Positions 26,477-40,574 of a stretch of 64,000 nt of DNA are shown here, one piece after another (the stretch's first letter is position 1; every line of letters starts with the position of its first letter). Under the pieces are notes generated by a model that made no database searches, was not told where the DNA came from, and saw nothing but the letters and a program-made list of their open reading frames with translations. The translations under genes were made by a program, and so were the position numbers. Origin of the DNA: an uncultured Methylibium sp. (GTDB lineage Bacteria; Pseudomonadota; Gammaproteobacteria; Burkholderiales; Burkholderiaceae_C); contig NZ_CADEFR010000017.1 of assembly GCF_902826655.1 (NCBI RefSeq), forward strand, positions 1 through 64,000, given 5' to 3'.

Positions 26477-26998
26477 TCAGGCCGCAGCGGGGGCAGGGGA
26501 ATCGGGCGCGGCCAGCGCGTCGCGCAGGCCCTGCAGCGCGCGGGTCAGTGCCGCCAGCTCGTCGAGCGCGCAGCCGGTCGCGCCGGCCAGCATCGCCGGG
26601 ACGCCGAGCGCGCGGCGGCGCAGCGCGCGGCCGGCCGGGGTCAGGCCGACGACGACACGGCGCTCGTCGTCGGGCGCGCGCTGGCGCTGCAGCAGCTGCG
26701 CCGCCTCCAGCCGCTTGAGCAGCGGCGTCAGCGTGCCGGAGTCGAGGAAGAGGCGTTCGCCGAGCGCCGAGACGCCGAGGCCGTCCTCTTCCCACAGCGC
26801 CAGCATCACCAGGTACTGCGGGTAGGTCAGGCCCAGCGCGTCGAGCACCGGCCGGTAGCGCTTGGTCATCGCCAGCGAGGTGGAGTACAGCGCGAAGCAC
26901 ACCTGGGCATCGAGCCGCAGCGACGGCCCGGCGCGCCGGGCCGCCGGCCGGGCCGGGGCCCGGGCGGTGGATCGGGCAGGGGAGCGGATCGCAGCCAT
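26477..26998 (-). CDS. ohrR: MarR-family peroxide-sensing repressor OhrR
   Basis: A 173-residue winged-helix repressor. The sensing cysteine is Cys34 in [15 protein letters not shown], matching the N-terminal reactive Cys of OhrR, followed by [14 protein letters not shown] and the recognition region [14 protein letters not shown] with the wing [14 protein letters not shown]. The N-terminus before Cys34 is an Ala/Arg/Pro-rich extension about 20 residues longer than in the classical proteins. I chose the ATG at 26998; the frame stays open upstream but would cover the operator region. Confidence 0.93.
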   Translation of the reverse strand: MAAIRSPARSTARAPARPAARRAGPSLRLDAQVCFALYSTSLAMTKRYRPVLDALGLTYPQYLVMLALWEEDGLGVSALGERLFLDSGTLTPLLKRLEAAQLLQRQRAPDDERRVVVGLTPAGRALRRRALGVPAMLAGATGCALDELAALTRALQGLRDALAAPDSPAPAAA

Positions 26999-27021
26999 GA
27001 GGGGACTGTAGCGGTTTTCAG

Positions 27022-27047
27022 CAATCCTATTGCACACAATCAAATTG
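27022..27047 (-). promoter_or_regulatory. Tandem OhrR operator candidates
   Basis: Two copies of the palindrome CAAT-N3-ATTG lie 15 bases apart (27022-27032 and 27037-27047), just upstream of the ohrR start, in an AT-rich island unusual for this genome. OhrR proteins bind AT-rich palindromes of this kind, so these are the probable autoregulatory operators of the ohrR-ohr operon. Confidence 0.65.
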
Positions 27048-27271
27048 CCAGCAATCGCGTCAGGGGCATGCTTTCCGCCGCCACCGGTGATGCCTTGCAG
27101 CGACACCGGGTGCGCGAAGACGTGCGGCGGCGTGATTTCCATGGAGAAACTGCTTCTCAATGCAGCACCTGCGCAGTACCATCCGCGCCGCAGGGTCGCT
27201 GTGAGAAAGAGAGTCCATGTGGCTGTCGCCCGGGACCCGGCACATCAACAACTCTTGATGGAGTGATTCAA

Positions 27272-27703
27272 ATGGCAACTGCGAAGAAGGCCGCCAAAAA
27301 GGTGGCAAAGAAGGCTCCGGCCAAGAAGGCCCCGGCCAAGAAGGCGGCACCGGCGAAGAAGGCGGCTGCCAAGAAGGCGCCGGCGAAGAAGGCTCCGGCC
27401 AAGAAGGCGGCACCGGCCAAGAAGGCCGCCGCCAAGAAGGCCCCGGCCAAGAAGCGCACCCCGAACGCCGCGTTCATGAAGGCGATGACTCCCAGCGCCG
27501 CGCTGGCCGCGATCGTGGGCAGCGCCCCGCTGCCGCGCACCGACGTGACCAAGAAGGTCTGGGAATACATCAAGAAGAACAAGCTGCAGGACGCCGTGCA
27601 GCGCCGCGTCATCAACGCTGACGCCAAGCTGAAGGAGATCTTCGGCAAGGCCAAGGCCGACATGTTCGAGATGACGAAGATGATCAACGCCCACCTCAAG
27701 TGA
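27272..27703 (+). CDS. SWIB/MDM2-domain protein with histone H1-like Lys/Ala/Pro tail
   Basis: A 143-residue DNA-associated protein. Residues 1-62 are a repetitive basic tail of KKAPAKKA-type units, like bacterial histone H1-like proteins. Residues about 65-143 are a SWIB/MDM2 domain ([27 protein letters not shown], then [21 protein letters not shown] and [11 protein letters not shown]). SWIB domains come from chromatin remodelling factors and are also known in chlamydiae and betaproteobacteria. The role is likely nucleoid organisation (inference). The coding DNA of the tail is itself a tandem repeat, so length may vary between strains. A clear terminator follows. Confidence 0.92.
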   Translation: MATAKKAAKKVAKKAPAKKAPAKKAAPAKKAAAKKAPAKKAPAKKAAPAKKAAAKKAPAKKRTPNAAFMKAMTPSAALAAIVGSAPLPRTDVTKKVWEYIKKNKLQDAVQRRVINADAKLKEIFGKAKADMFEMTKMINAHLK

Positions 27704-27756
27704 TCCCTTGAGGCGCTGAGCGATCGGCCCTCCGGGGTCGACGAGCATCGAGAAAG

Positions 27757-27779
27757 GCCCGGCACCCGCCGGGCTTTTT
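27757..27779 (+). terminator. Intrinsic terminator of the SWIB gene
   Basis: A 7-bp GC stem (GCCCGGC / GCCGGGC) with a four-base loop is followed by five T, about 50 bases after the SWIB stop. A weaker A run on the other side could also serve the convergent kinase gene. Confidence 0.85.
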
Positions 27780-27795
27780 CTTTGGGCCGGCCGGA

Positions 27796-30615
<2,820 letters not shown>

Positions 30616-30673
30616 GGTGCGGCGGCCATTGTCGCCGCCGGGTGCGCCGCTGGTGCGTCTATCGTGGCGCCGG

Positions 30674-31618
30674 TCAGCGCGCCGCCAGGCCGAACAGCGC
30701 CGCGCCGTTGTCCCAGCCGATGCGGCGCGCCAGCGGCGCCGGCAGCTCGCCGAGCCAGCGCCGCGCCTCGTCCATCAGCGCCTCGTACTGCTGCCAGCGG
30801 CCGTTGACCCAGGTGTCGGAGCCGACCACGAAGCGCTGCGGAAAATCGGTGAAGAGCTGTCGCCACTCGGCCGCGAGGCGACCGTCGTCGGTCAGCCCGG
30901 GCCGGTAGGACAGCTCGCCGACCAGCGTCGGGTGGCGCTGCAGCAGCTCGCGCACCCGGGCCGCCGGCACGCCGCCGATGCCGGTGTGGGCCCAGATCAG
31001 CTTCGCCTTCGGCGCGTGCGCCAGCAGCTTCTCGATCGCCACGTCGTCGCAGTGCGCCAGCACCACCAGGTCGCGCGCCTCGGCCAGGCGCATCAGCGTG
31101 CGCGCGGTCGGGTTGTCGGCGAAGGCGCTGTCGTAGAGATGGAACTCGCCCAGGCCGCGATAGGGCCCGGCGGCGGTGCCGCGCGCCAGCTCGGACTCGA
31201 CCATCGTCACGATCGACGGGTCGAGGTGCCAGGTCACGTAGTCGTTGCGGTTGCGGTACAGCCGCACGAAGGGCACGACCGTGACGCCAGCCGCGGCCGC
31301 CTGCTCGCGCGCGTCGGCCAGCGTGCGCGTGCCGTCGTTCGGCCGGCTGTTGGCGACGATGGCGCGCACGCCGCTGCGCTGCATGCGGCCCAGCACGTCG
31401 GGCAGCGGATGCGCCTGCCAGGCCTCGTCGTTGTAGTGCAGGTGGGCGTCGAACAGCGGGCCGTCGTAGCGCGCCTGCGCCATCGCAGCACCGACGCCCA
31501 GGAGCATGAACACGAACGCCAACGAGCGCCATCCAGCAGCCGCCGCGGATCCGGCTTCGCCGGTCCGCCAGCGGCGCCCCCTGGGGGGAGGCGCAGCAGG
31601 CGCTTCGGGGGGGTTCAT
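30674..31618 (-). CDS. Exported amidohydrolase-family (TIM-barrel) metal-dependent hydrolase
   Basis: A protein of up to 314 residues. The mature part starts near [17 protein letters not shown], where DAHLH is the metal-binding motif of amidohydrolases. Later ligands are in [13 protein letters not shown] and IWAHTGIGG, with a C-terminal [14 protein letters not shown] signal-peptide core [18 protein letters not shown] precedes it. The annotated ATG at 31618 overlaps the stop of the upstream isomerase gene (ATGA), but the first 30 residues are encoded by a repeat-like GC element. A shorter start at the Met just before [10 protein letters not shown] is possible. The substrate is unknown. Confidence 0.82.
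   Translation of the reverse strand: MNPPEAPAAPPPRGRRWRTGEAGSAAAAGWRSLAFVFMLLGVGAAMAQARYDGPLFDAHLHYNDEAWQAHPLPDVLGRMQRSGVRAIVANSRPNDGTRTLADAREQAAAAGVTVVPFVRLYRNRNDYVTWHLDPSIVTMVESELARGTAAGPYRGLGEFHLYDSAFADNPTARTLMRLAEARDLVVLAHCDDVAIEKLLAHAPKAKLIWAHTGIGGVPAARVRELLQRHPTLVGELSYRPGLTDDGRLAAEWRQLFTDFPQRFVVGSDTWVNGRWQQYEALMDEARRWLGELPAPLARRIGWDNGAALFGLAAR
31541..31615. repeat. Likely REP-like palindromic element at the start of the amidohydrolase gene
   Basis: The stretch contains GGCTTCGCCGGTCCGCCAGC, then a palindrome CCCCCTGGGGGG (about 31578-31589), and ends in a run of G. Elements with this pattern occur many times between genes in Burkholderiales genomes (recalled knowledge, not checked here). 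In this window it supplies the start codon context and first residues of the downstream protein. Confidence 0.5.
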
Positions 31619-32214
31619 TTCAGCTTGCGCTCCAGGAAGTCGAGGCGATCCTGGCCCCAGAAGATCTCGCCGTCGACCACGTAGCTCGGCGCGCCGAAGA
31701 CACCGGCGTCGATCGCGGCCTGCGTGTCGGCCTCGTAGCGCTCGTGCACGGCCTGGCTGTGCGCGGCCTCCAGGCGCGACGCCGGCAGCTCGCGCTCGCG
31801 CAGCAGCGCCGCCAGCACCGCCTCGTCGGCGATGTTGCGGTCCTGCGTCCAGACGGCGCGCAGGATGCTGTCGGTCAGCGCCATGGCGGCATCGGCGCCG
31901 TCGTGCAGGTCGACGGCGATGATCAGCCGCGCCGCGTCGTCGCCGCTGACCGGAAAGTACTTCGGTTGCAGCTTCAGCGGCACGTGCAGCCACTCGCTGA
32001 AGCGCTGCAGCTCCACCAGCCGGTAGGCCTGGCGCTGCGGTGCGCGCTTGCCCAGCGGCAAGCCGCCCGACACCGGGAACACCTTGCCGCCCAGGTCCAC
32101 CGGCATCACGCGGATCGCCGCGCCGGCCTTGCGCGCGATGTCCCAGAAGCGCAGGTGGCCGAGGTAGGTGTAGGGCGACTGCGGGGCGAAGTAATAGTCG
32201 ATGCTGGGGCTCAT
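31615..32214 (-). CDS. DsbA-fold 2-hydroxychromene-2-carboxylate isomerase-like protein
   Basis: A 199-residue thioredoxin-fold protein of the GST-kappa/HCCA isomerase branch, which uses glutathione in aromatic degradation. It starts with [23 protein letters not shown], where the serine/proline pair sits at the active-site position. A helical insertion with [23 protein letters not shown] follows, and it ends [25 protein letters not shown], the typical cis-proline end. No naphthalene or other aromatic pathway genes are nearby, so the substrate is uncertain. Its stop overlaps the amidohydrolase start. Confidence 0.9.
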   Translation of the reverse strand: MSPSIDYYFAPQSPYTYLGHLRFWDIARKAGAAIRVMPVDLGGKVFPVSGGLPLGKRAPQRQAYRLVELQRFSEWLHVPLKLQPKYFPVSGDDAARLIIAVDLHDGADAAMALTDSILRAVWTQDRNIADEAVLAALLRERELPASRLEAAHSQAVHERYEADTQAAIDAGVFGAPSYVVDGEIFWGQDRLDFLERKLK

Positions 32215-32348
32215 GGGGTCTCCTCGTGCGGGTCAGTCTAGCCAGCGCTGCCGATCCTTACCGCCAGCGGGGGCTGGTCCGAGTTGAGCATCAGCCGTCC
32301 GGCGCCATTGTCTGTGCTGAAATCCACCGCGGGAGGCGGCGCAGACGG

Positions 32349-35300
32349 ATGAGCCAGGTTCTGATCAACCAATACCTTGCCGAGCTCGATCGTCTCAAGA
32401 AGGTCGGCGGCACGCACCGTGAATCGGTCGTCCGCGAGGCCTTCAAGGACCTGCTGAAGGGCTGGGGACGCAGCCAAGACCTCGTCTTCCTGGCGGAGTA
32501 CCCCATCAAGACAGCCGCCAAGAACAACATCGCAGTCGATGGCGCCTTGCTCCACAGCATCCGCACGCCGCTCGGGTACTGGGAGGCCAAAGACGAGAAG
32601 GATGACCTCGACGCCGAGATCGAGACCAAGTTTCGCAAGGGCTACCCGCGCGACAACATTGTCTTCACCGACGATCGCGTAGCTGTGCTGTGGCAGGACG
32701 GCGACGAGGTCAAACGCTGCGCCGTTGCGGACACCATCGAACTCGCGCGCGTCCTGAAGCTGTTCTTCGGCTACGAGCGCCGCGAGATCGCCGACTTCCG
32801 CCAGGCCGTCGCGCAGTTCAAGACCGACCTGCCAGCCGTGCTGGAGGCTCTGCGCGACATGATCGAGGCGCAGCACGCCGGCAACGCCGCCTTCCGCGAT
32901 GCATCGAGCGCCTTCCTGAAGCACGCCCAGGAGGCCATCAACCCCGCGCTGACCGCCGCCGACGTGCGCGAGATGCTGATCCAGCACATCCTCACCGAGG
33001 AGATCTTCTCCAAGGTCTTCGACAGCGAGTTCCACCGCGACAACAACGTCGCCAAGAAGCTCTACGAGCTGGAGGCCACCTTCTTCACCGGCGGCCTGAA
33101 GAAGAGCACGCTCAAGGGCCTGGAGGCTTACTACGCGGCGATCCGCGCGGCGGCCGCGCAGATCGGCAGCCACCACGAGAAGCAGACCTTCCTGAAGGTC
33201 ATCTACGAGAACTTCTACAAGGTCTACAACGCCAAGGCGGCGGACCGGCTGGGCGTCGTCTACACGCCCAACGAGATCGTGCGCTTCATGATCGAAGGCG
33301 CCGACTGGCTGTGCGAGAAGCACTTCGGCCGCAACCTGATCGACAGGAACGTCGAGATCCTCGATCCGGCCACCGGCACCGGCACCTTCGTCTGCGAGCT
33401 GCTGGAGCACTTCCGCGGTCAGCCTGCCAAGCTGAAGCACAAGTACGCCGAGGAGCTGCACGCCAACGAGGTGGCGATCCTGCCGTACTACGTCGCCAAC
33501 CTGAACATCGAGGCGACCTACGCCGCCATCACCGGCGAGTACGCCGAGTTCAAGAACCTGTGCTTCGTCGACACGCTCGACAACGTGGGCCTGCACACCG
33601 CGGCGGCCGGCGTCACGCACGACCTGTTCGGCAGCGTGAGCGAAGAGAACGTGGCGCGCATCAAGCGCCAGAACGGCCGGCGCATCAGCGTGGTGATCGG
33701 CAACCCACCGTACAACGCCAACCAGGCCAGCGAGACCGACAACAACCCCAACCGCAAGTACCCGGCGATCGATGCGCGCATCAAGCAGACCTACATCGCC
33801 GAGAGCACGGCGCAGAAGACCAAGCGGTACGACATGTACAGCCGCTTTCTCCGATGGTCCACCGATCGGCTGGCAGCAGACGGAGTGCTTGCGTTCGTGA
33901 CTAACCGGAACTTCATTGACGCTCGCGAGGCGGATGGCTTTCGCAAGACCGTGGCGCGCGACTTCACCGAAGCTTGGATCGTTGACCTGGGCGGGGACGT
34001 GCGCGCCAACGCGAAGCTGAGTGGCACGAAGCACAACGTCTTCGGCATTCAGCTCGGCGTGGCGATCAGCTTCTTCGTCAAGCGTCAGGGAGCGGTGGGC
34101 AAGACCAAGAAGGACAAATCAGCTTGCCGCGTCTTCTACGTGCGGCGGCCGGAGATGGAGACGGCTGAGGAGAAGCTCGCCTTCATCGGAAGCGCGCGGG
34201 CGTCGGCGCTGGCGTTCGAGGAAGTGAGGCCGGACAGCAACCACAACTGGATTGGCGAACGACAAGACGAGTCGATGCTTCCGTTTGCAGCTAAGGCCGT
34301 GAAAGCCGGGACGGCCAAGGGCGCACTGTTCAAGTTGTTCGCCTGGGGAAACTCGTCGAATCGAGACGAGTGGGTCTATGACATCGACGAAGACGCAGCG
34401 CTGACGAAGGCGTCGTACTTGAGCAGCAAGTACAACGAGCTTCTATCGTCGTCTGATCGATCGTTTCCTGCTGAGGTGAAGTGGAGCGCCGATCTGAAGA
34501 CGCGATTCCTGCAAGGAAGGGTGAGTACCTTTGACAAGCGCCTGCTGGTTAGGGCGCACTGGCGGCCCTTCGCGCGTGCTTATCTCTACGCCGAGAAGCT
34601 TTTCAACGACCGACTTACCGAGAACCATGTCTCGGCATTTGGCCCGTCGTTCAGGCAGCCAAACGAGGTCGTTATGGTTTGCGGCCACCCCCAGTTGCCG
34701 TTCACCGTGCATGTAGTCGATGCGCTTCCCGACGCTGGGTATTCATCGAGGGCAACGCAGATGTTTCCGCGGTGGGTCTACGCCCCCGACGGCACCCGCC
34801 TCGACAACATCACTGACTGGGCCCTCAAGCAGTTTCAGCAGCACTACCTGCCCGGCCTCGGCAGGAAGGCCGCCGAGCCGATCACCAAGGAGGCGATCTT
34901 TCACTACGTCTACGCGGTGCTGCACGACCCGGTCTACCGCGAGACCTACGCGCAGAACTTGAAGCGCGAGTTCCCGCGCATCCCGCTCTACGGCACGGGC
35001 GCCGACGACTTTGCGCGCTGGGCCGGCTGGGGCGCCGAACTGATGGCGCTGCACCTGGGCTACGAGAGCGTGACGCCCTTCGCCCTGCAGCGCACCGACA
35101 CACCCGACGAGAAAGTGCGCGCCGCCGGCCAGCAGCCGAAGTGCGTGCTGCGCAGCGAGCCCGAGCATGCGGCCACCACGGGCCGCATCGTCATCGACAG
35201 CGAGACGGTGCTCGACGGCATCCCCCGCGCCGCCTGGGACTACCGCCTCGGCAACCGCAGCGCGCTCGACTGGGTGCTCGATCAGCACAAGGAGAAGAAG

Positions 35301-35447
35301 CCCAAGGACCCGACCATCCGCGCCCGCTTCGACACCTATCGCTTCGCCGATCACAAGGAGCGCGTGATCGACCTGCTGGCCCGCGTGGCGCGGGTGAGTG
35401 TGGAGACGGTGAGGATCGTGGGGGCGATGAAGGAGGGCTTGCGGTGA
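32349..35447 (+). CDS. Compact type ISP restriction-modification enzyme (nuclease + N6-adenine methyltransferase + specificity domain)
   Basis: A 1032-residue single-chain restriction-modification protein. The N-terminal part has a PD-(D/E)xK nuclease pattern: Asp64 in IAVDGALL and Glu79/Lys81 in GYWEAKDEKDDL. A helical coupler follows. The methyltransferase core has motif I LDPATGTGTFVCELLE near residue 338 and motif IV NPPY near residue 452, as in gamma-type N6-adenine enzymes. The last 450 residues resemble the type ISP C-terminal specificity region. Classical type ISP enzymes carry a helicase between nuclease and methyltransferase; no Walker A or DEAD-type motif is seen here, so it is probably a nuclease-methyltransferase without translocation. 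The ATG at 32349 was chosen because the conserved N-terminus begins there. Confidence 0.88.
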   Translation: MSQVLINQYLAELDRLKKVGGTHRESVVREAFKDLLKGWGRSQDLVFLAEYPIKTAAKNNIAVDGALLHSIRTPLGYWEAKDEKDDLDAEIETKFRKGYPRDNIVFTDDRVAVLWQDGDEVKRCAVADTIELARVLKLFFGYERREIADFRQAVAQFKTDLPAVLEALRDMIEAQHAGNAAFRDASSAFLKHAQEAINPALTAADVREMLIQHILTEEIFSKVFDSEFHRDNNVAKKLYELEATFFTGGLKKSTLKGLEAYYAAIRAAAAQIGSHHEKQTFLKVIYENFYKVYNAKAADRLGVVYTPNEIVRFMIEGADWLCEKHFGRNLIDRNVEILDPATGTGTFVCELLEHFRGQPAKLKHKYAEELHANEVAILPYYVANLNIEATYAAITGEYAEFKNLCFVDTLDNVGLHTAAAGVTHDLFGSVSEENVARIKRQNGRRISVVIGNPPYNANQASETDNNPNRKYPAIDARIKQTYIAESTAQKTKRYDMYSRFLRWSTDRLAADGVLAFVTNRNFIDAREADGFRKTVARDFTEAWIVDLGGDVRANAKLSGTKHNVFGIQLGVAISFFVKRQGAVGKTKKDKSACRVFYVRRPEMETAEEKLAFIGSARASALAFEEVRPDSNHNWIGERQDESMLPFAAKAVKAGTAKGALFKLFAWGNSSNRDEWVYDIDEDAALTKASYLSSKYNELLSSSDRSFPAEVKWSADLKTRFLQGRVSTFDKRLLVRAHWRPFARAYLYAEKLFNDRLTENHVSAFGPSFRQPNEVVMVCGHPQLPFTVHVVDALPDAGYSSRATQMFPRWVYAPDGTRLDNITDWALKQFQQHYLPGLGRKAAEPITKEAIFHYVYAVLHDPVYRETYAQNLKREFPRIPLYGTGADDFARWAGWGAELMALHLGYESVTPFALQRTDTPDEKVRAAGQQPKCVLRSEPEHAATTGRIVIDSETVLDGIPRAAWDYRLGNRSALDWVLDQHKEKKPKDPTIRARFDTYRFADHKERVIDLLARVARVSVETVRIVGAMKEGLR

Positions 35448-35773
35448 AGGTGCCGACGAATCACGCGACGCTTCTAAACGCCAAGGCGCTGTTCGGCGCA
35501 CTGCATAAGCTCAAGCTGCAGTACGGCAATCGACCGGACACCGTCTGTGAGCTGTTCACCGCGGGCGGCTTCTTGGTCTTGAAGACCAACACCGGCGACT
35601 ACAAGGCGCTGGCCGAGGGCGAGCTGTGGCCGCCGGTGTCGATCACGATGAAGCGGGTGAAGCAGCTGGCGACGATCTACGCCAAGTCTGAAGGACCCGT
35701 GAAGTTCGAACGACTCACCACCGGGCTGAGGGTCGACTCGACGCTGATTTCAATCGTCCCACTGGAGCGATGA
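35444..35773 (+). CDS. Small unknown protein coupled to the type ISP gene
   Basis: A 109-residue protein starting with GTG that overlaps the stop of the restriction-modification gene (GTGA), so it is surely translated together with it. I do not recognise the family. It begins KVPTNHATLLNAKALFGALHKLKLQYG, then has beta-rich segments VCELFTAGGFLVLKTNTGDYKA and PPVSITMKRVKQLATIYAK, and ends GLRVDSTLISIVPLER. No cysteine pair, helix-turn-helix or membrane segment is obvious. It may be an accessory or regulatory subunit. Its 3' end overlaps the convergent gene by 24 bases. Confidence 0.75.
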   Translation: MKVPTNHATLLNAKALFGALHKLKLQYGNRPDTVCELFTAGGFLVLKTNTGDYKALAEGELWPPVSITMKRVKQLATIYAKSEGPVKFERLTTGLRVDSTLISIVPLER

Positions 35774-36076
35774 CGGCGGGTAGTACGTCATGCAGGGACC
35801 GCCCAGAAACAGCCCTTCGGCCGAGGACTCGGTCAACGGTCGGATGTCCGCGGGGCCCCACACGCAGCCCTTCGAGGCGACGGCTTTCTCGAAGCCGTCG
35901 AAGTCGATGACCTTGAAGACCTTTTGCTGGCACTGACTACAGAGTTTGACGTCTGGATCTTCGGTATCGCCGAGTTCGTCGAGACGAAGCTTGCAACGAT
36001 AGACGGCCGTGATGCGTCGGTCGTCGGCGGGCTGACCATTGAGAGAGACGATGGTGGGTACGGTGTCCTGAAGCAT
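35750..36076 (-). CDS. Small CxxC protein of unknown function
   Basis: A 108-residue protein with a cysteine pair in KLCSQCQQKVFKVIDFDGFE that suggests a zinc knuckle, and further cysteines in SKGCVWGPADI and GGPCMTYY. I set the start at 36076 because an AGGAGG ribosome-binding site lies at ideal distance upstream; the longer frame to 36097 lacks one. No family is recognised with confidence. It is convergent with the small gene behind the restriction-modification enzyme and divergent from the AAA ATPase. Confidence 0.7.
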   Translation of the reverse strand: MLQDTVPTIVSLNGQPADDRRITAVYRCKLRLDELGDTEDPDVKLCSQCQQKVFKVIDFDGFEKAVASKGCVWGPADIRPLTESSAEGLFLGGPCMTYYPPSSLQWDD

Positions 36077-36152
36077 GGGCGGCCTCCTGTCGAACAACCA
36101 TGCTAGCGGGCGAACAGATCGAGTTGGCGGCGGCTAGGCGGCAGCTGCCACG

Positions 36153-36213
36153 GTTTTGGCGCAGTTTATGTAAATTATCAGATATCGGTAAATCAACTAA
36201 ACTTCGCCAAAAC
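36153..36213 (+). promoter_or_regulatory. Long inverted repeat containing the promoter of the AAA ATPase gene
   Basis: Two 16-base arms, GTTTTGGCGCAGTTTA (36153-36168) and TAAACTTCGCCAAAAC (36198-36213), are inverted with one mismatch around an AT-rich centre. The right arm ends directly before the start codon. A possible -35 (TTATCA, 36175-36180) and -10 (TAAACT, 36198-36203) are 17 bases apart inside it. Transcription would begin at about 36210, giving an almost leaderless message. No ribosome-binding site is visible. Confidence 0.7.
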
Positions 36214-37407
36214 ATGGATCCGATCCGCAATCCTTATGCACCGGGCGCAGGAACTCCTCCTCCGGAGCTGGCCGGCCGTGACGATCTGCGCGAGCAGGTT
36301 CGCATCGGTATCGAACGCTTGCGCCTAGGCCTGCCGGCCAAGAGCGTACTGATGGTCGGTTTGCGCGGCGTCGGCAAGACCGTGCTGCTGGACCGAATGC
36401 GCGACGATGCCGAAGCGGGCGGCGTGCACACCGTGCGTATCGAAGCGCCCGAGGGGCGCTCGCTGCCGGCGCTTCTGGCGCCGCAGCTCCGGCAGGCGCT
36501 CCTCCGGTTGAGTCTGCAGACGCAGGCCCGCGATGTGGCACAACGCGCTTTGCGCGCGCTTGCGGGCTTCGCCAAGTCACTCAAGTTCAAGTACCAAGAC
36601 ATCGAGGTCGGCTTGGACTTCGACCCCGAGCCAGGCCTGGCCGACAACGGCGACCTCGAACATGACCTGCAGGCGTTGCTTGAACTCGTCGGCGCCGCAG
36701 CCCAGAAGGCCGACACCGCGCTGGTCATGTTCATCGACGAGATGCAGTACGTGCGGGAGGAGGAACTGGCGGCCCTGATCACTGCCCTGCACCGCTGCGC
36801 GCAGCGCCGCGTGCCCGTGGGGTTGGTCGGCGCCGGCCTGCCGCAACTGCCAGGGCGCATGGGACGGGCCAAGTCGTATGCCGAACGATTGTTCGACTTC
36901 CCGACCATCGGGCCGCTGATGCCGGCAGCGGCCCGATTCGCCATCGCGAAGCCCGCAAGAGATCAGAGCGTGGACTTCGATGACAAGGCGCTTGAACTGA
37001 TCCTGGAGAAGACCCGCGGCTACCCCTACTTCCTGCAGGAGTGGGGCAAGCATGCGTGGGACCACGCCGCCGTCTCGCCGATCCGGGAGCGGGACGTCAA
37101 GGCGGCTTCGACCTTGGCCATCGCTGCGCTGGATGAAAGCTTCTTCCGCGTGCGCTTCGATCGCCTGACCCCGGCCGAGAAACGCTACCTGCGGGCCATG
37201 GCCGACCTGGGCCCTGGCCCGCATCGCTCTGGTGACATCGCGGAACGCCTCGGCGCCAAGGTGACATCGCTCGGCCCGATGCGCAACAAGCTGATTGCCA
37301 AAGGCATGGTCTGGAGTCCCAGCCACGGCGACACCGCGTTCACCGTGCCGCTGTTCGACGAGTTCATGCGTCGAATCATGCCGGGCGAGGAATGGCGCTC
37401 GCCCTGA
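36214..37407 (+). CDS. AAA ATPase with C-terminal winged-helix-like region
   Basis: A 397-residue ATPase. The N-terminus MDPIRNPYAPGAGTPPPELAGRD is shared by a large family of stand-alone bacterial ATPases. The Walker A is GLRGVGKTVLL (about residues 49-59) and the Walker B is VMFIDEMQYV (about 172-181). A lid domain follows, and a C-terminal part (SGDIAERLGAKVTSLGPMRNKLIAKGMVWSPSHGDTAFTVPLFDEF) reads like a winged helix. The family resembles Orc1/Cdc6-type and STAND ATPases; the biological role is not established. The start codon directly follows a long inverted repeat, suggesting autoregulation. Confidence 0.85.
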   Translation: MDPIRNPYAPGAGTPPPELAGRDDLREQVRIGIERLRLGLPAKSVLMVGLRGVGKTVLLDRMRDDAEAGGVHTVRIEAPEGRSLPALLAPQLRQALLRLSLQTQARDVAQRALRALAGFAKSLKFKYQDIEVGLDFDPEPGLADNGDLEHDLQALLELVGAAAQKADTALVMFIDEMQYVREEELAALITALHRCAQRRVPVGLVGAGLPQLPGRMGRAKSYAERLFDFPTIGPLMPAAARFAIAKPARDQSVDFDDKALELILEKTRGYPYFLQEWGKHAWDHAAVSPIRERDVKAASTLAIAALDESFFRVRFDRLTPAEKRYLRAMADLGPGPHRSGDIAERLGAKVTSLGPMRNKLIAKGMVWSPSHGDTAFTVPLFDEFMRRIMPGEEWRSP

Positions 37408-37419
37408 GCGACTCCCGGT

Positions 37420-40503
<3,084 letters not shown>

Positions 40504-40574
40504 GGGCCGGGCGCGCCCTGCGCGGAGCAGGGCAACCCGCCATTATGCGAGCCGGACCGTGCCCGCGCCCAGGC

